Positions 58,345 through 64,000 of a stretch of 64,000 bases of DNA are shown piece after piece. The stretch is from Cocos nucifera (Eukaryota > Streptophyta > Magnoliopsida > Arecales > Arecaceae). The stretch covers positions 62,001-126,000 of the forward strand of contig QRFJ01007117.1 of assembly GCA_006176705.1 (NCBI GenBank). Direction: 5' to 3'. The notes under the pieces are model-generated. The model did not search any database, had not been told where the DNA came from, and saw only the letters and a program-made list of their open reading frames with translations. The first letter of the stretch is position 1. The number at the start of each line of letters is the position of its first letter. Made by a program: the position numbers and the translations under genes.

Positions 58345-60832
58345 TGTTGAAAAATATGTCCCAAAATCAATTGTCAGACTGTTGACGGTTGAGCTATATT
58401 ATAATTATAATTAATTTATTAATTAATAAAATATATTTTTGATATTTTCATCATAAGTTTTTATCTTCTAATGAACTATTGTTGTGATAAAGTCTTTAGG
58501 ACTATTTAGATTCAATAAAGAAAGAATTTATTGATTAGTCCTTAAAACTATTCACGATCAAATGATAGGTTATTAATAAGGATGATAGTGTCTATCGAGC
58601 ATAGATCACTGTATGCCATATAGATTGGTTATCCTCTTATCCAAGGAGTGTAGAGATACTGGTATGATATACAAGTGAGATATAGGGGTACATCGTCACT
58701 GAATGTGATCAACTTCAGAGCATTTTGCTGTCGAAAATATCTCTGATAGGATATAGGTATAAGTGTCTCTTAGACTTAAAATCACCTGAGTGACTTGCAA
58801 GCAATTCACTGTGCTTTGGTACCAGACTAACTAAATTTCTAATTTAGTAACAAAAGACTTTTGGGCATAGTCAAGTACTTGCGAAGTCGGTGTGTGATCA
58901 AGATGAAATTGACCACTCTAAGAGTTGGAGAAGAAAGTATCACGGTACTTTAATATAGCAAAATCTTGGCTAGGATAATCCATGAGATGGATTTGGTATT
59001 TTAAAATATAATGTGGATAGCCTGATTAGAGTTGATAGTTAAACTCTGAGGTGTCCTACAATCATTTTGATCAAGGAGATAAATTATATGAAAACTATAT
59101 CCACATAGGTTCTAAGGATGTTTGTTCTACACATTCGACCTATCCGACCGTCGGGTACCATTGCTAAATGGTCATTTTGATTGATACAAAAATTTATTTC
59201 TATGCTATCAACTTAGATTTGGACCTATAAAGTCATACACATTTGAGTTCGTGATCCAATCGGATGGTTGATCAATGATTAAGAATCATTCTAAGGTTAA
59301 ACGATCAATATGATTGATGTTTAACCTAGTGCAAGTGTTGCAGGAGGATTGATTAGTAATTCAATTACTAATTAGCTTAAGTTGATTAAGCCAGAGGATT
59401 GAGATTAAGTTTAATTAAATATAATTTAATTAGATTTGGTTTTGATCTGATTGGATCAAGTTCAATTAATTTATTGGATAAGCCAAGTGTAAGGAAGAAC
59501 TAGTCCTAGTTTAACTAGGACTTGGATCAATCTAATTTTTTTAATTTGATTAAAAAATAAATTAAAATTAAATTTGATTAAATCTATTAAAATTTTAATT
59601 TATTTAAGATCTAATTTAATTTAGTTGAATTAATTTTGATTTGATTTGATTTGAGAAACTATGTTTGACTAAGTCAGACATGAAGTCCTAGTAAGACTAG
59701 GATCCATTCATCTTACGCCACCTATATCCCATGCCCCTCATGCCTATTTTTTAGAATTTTTTTTATGAAAAATCCTTTCTCTCAGGCCTTCACATGTGCC
59801 CAACTCCCTTCCTTCTTTCTTACATGTCAAGTGGTTATGGACCAAGTCAAATTTGGAGAGTTGTTTTGAAATCAAACTCTATTTGATAGAATTTGTTGCA
59901 ATCAAAATTCCTCCTCCCTTTTGCCGCCTATACTCCTTGTTTCTCTCTATAATTTTCATGAGATTTAGAGAAGTTTTGTGCAACAAATATAGGTGGTCCA
60001 TGCCAAAAAGAAAGGAGGGGGCACCCAAGTGTTGGGCACCCCAACTAGTTGCCTATTTTGGTCTTTCCTAGTCTAAGAGTTTGATCCAACAAGGATTCCT
60101 CTATATTTTTCTATATAGGATGAATTTTGGACTAGTTTTTGGATATGTTCTAGACCTTGGAGTGTGATTTTGGGCATGTGAATATCAGAGTGAGAGACCT
60201 ATTGGGCATTGAGTTTTCGTAGACACCAATCTAGGTGTCTAGGTGAGAGAACAGAGAAGAAGAAGATGGTCTTCTTCCAGGGTTACTTTGTTCATCTCTT
60301 ATCCTCCTCTTTTGAGATTATTTTTGAGAGTGTCTCAGATCTAAAATCTCTCCTCTTCCTTCTATTCTTTGGAAGAGTTCAAATCCAAAAGAAGAGAGCA
60401 CCGGATCGACTGTCGAAGAAGAATTAGCACAGTACTAGTATATTATGTTGATTTCCTACATAGGATTTCTGATCGAGGTTCGTAGGCTCGTGTGGACATC
60501 ACTTAGAGGCCGGACAAATGTGTGGCTTGAAGCATCATCCTCAAACTTGGATCAATAAGTTAGAATGTCTAACTTGCATAGGTGATATAGATTTAATCTA
60601 TTATTACACCTATATTAGATGTAGTGTAGATGCATGTTGATATGATCAACATGATTTTTCTTTCTTATGTTTCAATTTCATGATTTAATCTTATGCTATA
60701 ATTATGTAATAGGATCTTAAATCAAGATGTTCTCTATTTTTAAAAATAAATTTTGATTTATTTTATCTTCTACTGTCTGATCTTGAAAAAGTTTCAAGAT
60801 CTAGCCCTGAAATCCTAGATTTGTTTCCTTCA
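58345..60832 (+). mobile_element. 3' LTR of the copia element
   Basis: The 2,488-base partner of 50610-53048 is preceded by AAGTAGGAG. The sequence after 60832 (GGAGCCTCACCGACGG) is CACTA-1 DNA, continuing into its right subterminal repeats. Confidence 0.9.
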
Positions 60833-60909
60833 GGAGCCTCACCGACGGTAGAGAGGAAGTCTTGGAGGAAAAGAATTTGGGGGTGGGATTTATGAAAAAA
60901 TAATCTAAC

Positions 60910-62290
60910 ATATGATAGCAATTTTTGAACTGCTGCCAAAGGTCTACAGCAGCGGTTACTAAAATCGCAGCCATAGATCTATTACGACGATTTTCAGTAA
61001 CTACTGCTGTATGTTGGTAATTAAATTTTTTATTTTTTTTAAATATTTTATAATTCTAAAATTTATTATCCATATTCATCATTCATTATCTAAATAATTA
61101 TCATTAGAGTGTTATAAAAATAATCACCTCAATCTGATAGCCCTAGCTTCATTGATCAGTAAAATTTGATTTCGATGATCATGAACGACTATACAATGAT
61201 CCAATAGATGAAAATTATCGATAGACTTGAAAACCTACAATGATGATCTCGGTGTCATTTGTATCATACTATCAAAGTTTTACTTTAATCGAATATCGTT
61301 ATCATGGTCAATTTAGTACGAAATAATTTCGATAGTTAAATAAGAAACAAGTGATCAAAGGACCAGATGGTGTCTGATTATGAGATAATATTTTAGATAA
61401 ATAATCTTGACTACTACTTTAATTATTTTTATGATGGTGCTCATAAAATTTAAACTATGGATTTAAGAACAATCCAAAACTATACGTTGCTCGATACCTA
61501 TTCTTAAACTCCTTTGGTAATTATGCTTGTGCTTTTGTAAGATCTGCTTAACATGAATAGTTCATACAGAAATGATTTAAATTTTATGATCATCATCGTA
61601 TAAATGATTAAAATTATAACCAAGATTATTTAACTAAAAAATTATCTCATAATCGGATGTTGTTTGGTCTTTTGATTACTTATTTCTCATTTAACAACTA
61701 AATCATCCCGTACTAAATTATCCATGATAATAATATCCAATTGAAGTAAAACTTTGATAGTATGCTACAAACATCATCGAGATCATTGTTATAGATTTTT
61801 GGTCCATCGATGGTCTCTATCTATTAGATCATTGCACCGTCGTTCATGCCATAGGTTGGACCTATAGCAACGATTCTGTTTAACCACTGCCATAGGTCAG
61901 ACCTATAGTAGCAGTTTCGATTAACCGCTACCATAGGTCCAGTCTATTACAGCAATTATCGTTAACTACCATCATAGGTTCGACTTGTGACAGATCTATG
62001 ACAGCGGTTTATTAACCACTGCCATATGTCGAACCTATGACAGTGGTTATTATAAACTATTGCTATAGACTTAACCTATGGTAATGGTTAAATAGAACTA
62101 CTGCAATAGGTTTGATCTATGATAGTGGTTATAGGGAACTACTGCTATAGGTCGACCTATGGCAATGGTTTAGCATAACCTCTATCGTAGATTCAGTCTA
62201 CAGTAGTGGTTTACAATAACTGCTGTTGCAGACTCTATGGCAGCAATTTTCAAAACTACTATAATAGTATGCACTACCGTAGTCCTATTC
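60910..62290. repeat. CACTA-1 right subterminal region
   Basis: Two repeat clusters, 60910-61015 and 61850-62290, carry GACAGCGGTTNTTAACCACTGCCATA-like units in both orientations. They flank the block 61480-61850 that is shared with CACTA-2. Units resemble those of the left end. No gene is present. Confidence 0.85.
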
Positions 62291-62300
62291 TTTAATAGTG

Positions 62301-63010
62301 CATGACCACAACCATGATACAAAAGAATGTATTCAACTCCAAGGTGAGATCGAGGAGTTCATATGATGTGGGTAGTTGGATTGGTTCATCCAACATCGAT
62401 GAGAGCAACGTGAAGATCAGTCGAGGCCACCTCGGCTACTAGAGCAACCACAATAAGGAGAGTTCACTGAGAATCGACTCCCAACTGGGGTAATAAACAT
62501 CATAGCTAGGGGACTTGGTGGTGGTGAACCGACGGGATCAGAGGAACTGGCCAAGAGATAGAGGACTGAAGAATCTATTGCTTTTACAGAAGAAGATGCT
62601 TAAGGGATCTAGTTCCTGCATAATGATGTGATTGTTGTATCTTTAAACATAGCAAATTATGATGTACGTCATATATTAGTTGATAATAGAAGCTTCGTCG
62701 ATGTATTATTTTACGATACCTTCTTTAAAATAGACATACCCTCAGACCGACTAGAACAACTAGATTCTCTACTTGTGGGATTCTTAGAAGATGCCGTGCC
62801 TGTTGAAAGAGTAATCACCCTACCGATAGTGACCGACCAAGCCCCTTGACAATCTATGGTCTAGATTGACTTCCTAATGGTCAGAACATCATCCACTTGC
62901 AATGCCATCCTTGGATTTCCAAGACTAAATGTGCTCCAAGCTATGGTGTCCAAATATTTTCTAAAGATGAAGTTCTCAATTGAATATAGGGTTGGGGAGC
63001 TCTAAGGAGA
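62301..63010 (+). pseudogene. Tat-C gag end and protease
   Basis: It starts in the second half of the zinc finger (DHNHDTKEC), then a degenerate linker and a 73-residue open frame at 62628-62849. That frame has VVSLNIANYDVRHILVDNRS, where the DNG triad is DNR, followed by VDVLFYDTFFKIDIPSDRLE and VITLPIVTDQAP. It continues with stops through FLMVRTSSTCNAILGFPRLN. The layout matches Tat-B 25534-26200. Confidence 0.8.
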
Positions 63011-64000
63011 CTAGGCTTTAGCATGATAATATTACACCCTTGCTACTCAAAGAGCGAGATCTCCTTCTGCATATCCCGTTGACAAACTAGACACTCATAA
63101 TGAGCTGGCTGAAGAGCGTGAAGAACCGATCAAGGATCTTGTCATGATCCCCTTGGAGAATAGCTATCACCTATTCTCCAAGGGGATCGTGACAAGATTA
63201 GATAGTTATGTCACATTAGCTGAATGTGGATCCGATCTATCGATCTGTTAAGCAAAAGAAGCAAAGCTTTACGTTTGAGTGGTAAAAGGTGATAGCTAAG
63301 AAAGTGGACAAGCTACTTAATACAGACTTCATTCAGGAGCCGACCCATCCTGATTGGATCATAAGCATGGTCCTCATCAAGAAGGCAAATGGCAAATAAT
63401 GAATTTGCAGTGATTTTACTAACCTAAACAAAGCTTGCCCAAAGGATAGCTACCCATTGCCCTAAATTGATCAATTGGTGGATACCACTTCAGGCCATGA
63501 TCTCCTTATCTTTATAGATGCTTTCTCTGGTTACAACTAAATCTGAATGGCACCTGAAAATGAGGAGAAAACTATCTTTGTTACTGACCGAGGTCTCTTT
63601 TATTATAGGGTTATACCTTTTGGCTTGAAGAATGCAAGCACAACCTATCAATGCCTCGTGAATAAAATTTTTAAAGATTAGATTGGATGGAATATAAAAG
63701 TCTACATGGATGACACACTCATCAAAAACAAGTTCTTGAAGATCCATATTAATGACCTCGAGGAGGCCTTCGCCACTATTCAAAAGTATTAGATGAAGTT
63801 GAATCCAACAAAATATGCCTTTAGAGTCATCTTGGAGAACTTCTTAGGATTCATGGTGTCAAGCTAAGGATTAGAAGCGAACCTAGAGAAGATTCAGAGC
63901 TGTACAGGAGATGAACCCTCTAAGGACTATAAAGGAGGTCCAATGCCTCATGGGGAAGGTAGTAATGCTAAGTCGATTTATCTTTAGATCGACTGAATTA
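63011..64000 (+). pseudogene. Tat-C reverse transcriptase, cut by the window end
   Basis: Frames give KQKKQSFTFEW, IQEPTHPDWIISMVLIKKAN, DFTNLNKACPKDSYPLP, LLIFIDAFSGYN, KTIFVTDRGLFYYRVIPFGL, KNASTTYQCLVNKIF, VYMDDTLIK (catalytic box intact as YMDD), MKLNPTKYAFRV and NFLGFMVS. Many stops interrupt it. The element continues beyond 64000. Confidence 0.88.

Larger units (their letters stand above)
50610..60832 (+). mobile_element. Ty1/copia retrotransposon nested in CACTA-1
   Basis: Left LTR 50610-53048, right LTR 58345-60832, both starting TGTTGAAAAWTATGTCC. The right LTR ends TTTCCTTCA and the left TTTCTTTA. Primer site TGGTATCAAAGC (53051-53062) fits initiator-Met tRNA with one change. Order gag, protease, integrase, RT, RNase H is copia-type. 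The purine stretch AAGTAGGAG precedes the right LTR. Flanking pentamers GAGGC and GGAGC are similar but not identical. All genes carry stops. Confidence 0.9.
44706..62300 (-). mobile_element. CACTA-1: large defective CACTA (En/Spm) transposon
   Basis: Left terminus CACTACTACAAAATGGGACT. Right terminus on the other strand CACTATTAAAGAATAGGACT. Subterminal regions at 44720-45030 and 60910-62290 are filled with repeats of the form CTATGGCAGCGGTT / AACCGCTGCCATAG. Minus-strand genes are a Transposase_24-like ORF (45190-46950) and TNP2 C-terminal parts (47635-49245). The TNP2 catalytic region is missing. A 10.2-kb copia element (50610-60832) is inserted on the promoter side. Without it CACTA-1 is about 7.4 kb. 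Confidence 0.9.

Noticed and set aside
50605..60837. Perfect target duplication for the copia element
   Set aside because: The flanking pentamers are GAGGC and GGAGC. They resemble each other but do not match, so no duplication is claimed.

Overview
This is eukaryotic nuclear DNA from a flowering plant, most likely a monocot. It has one GC-rich intron-containing gene in AT-rich DNA packed with decayed plant LTR retrotransposons (Ty3/gypsy Tat-lineage, an Athila-like element, Ty1/copia) and CACTA (En/Spm) transposons. A palm is a plausible guess from overall impression only. There are no operons, ribosome sites, CRISPR arrays or other prokaryotic features.

Layout. 1-4448: overlapping relics, namely an Athila-like LTR end, a copia-like LTR with primer site, pieces of Tat-type elements and a small foldback MITE. 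4449-18140: a truncated Tat element (Tat-A) on the minus strand. From left to right it has its 3' LTR, a plus-strand (antisense) accessory gene, a hairpin-forming tandem repeat split by a solo LTR, and integrase split by a 4.7-kb CACTA element (CACTA-2), then RNase H. 18141-19800: a copia RT scrap and unassigned AT-rich DNA. 19815-22933 (minus): the only host gene, an apparently intact five-exon 4CL-like / OPC-8:0 CoA ligase (552 aa) ending in the peroxisomal signal SKL. About 500 bp upstream of its ATG starts Tat-B.

23432-43780: Tat-B (plus strand), LTR to LTR, carrying a 1,934-bp tandem duplication from gag to RT. A complete 7,133-bp gag-only Athila-like element is inserted in its first RNase H domain on the opposite strand, with a 5-bp target duplication AGGGA. 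Tat-B also has a 61-bp tandem repeat after integrase and a minus-strand antisense accessory gene before its 3' LTR. 43781 to the window end: a third Tat element (Tat-C). Its gag zinc finger is split by a 17.6-kb CACTA element (CACTA-1, target duplication CAT), which itself contains a 10.2-kb copia element.

So the window is a gene island beside a three-layer transposon nest. The mobile genes are all visibly broken (stops, frameshifts, mutated catalytic residues). The ligase is the only locus that looks functional; by family it acts in peroxisomal jasmonate precursor activation. The most unusual signal is the Tat-A repeat at 9543-9990/11310-11390, whose units keep a stem-loop through compensating base changes.
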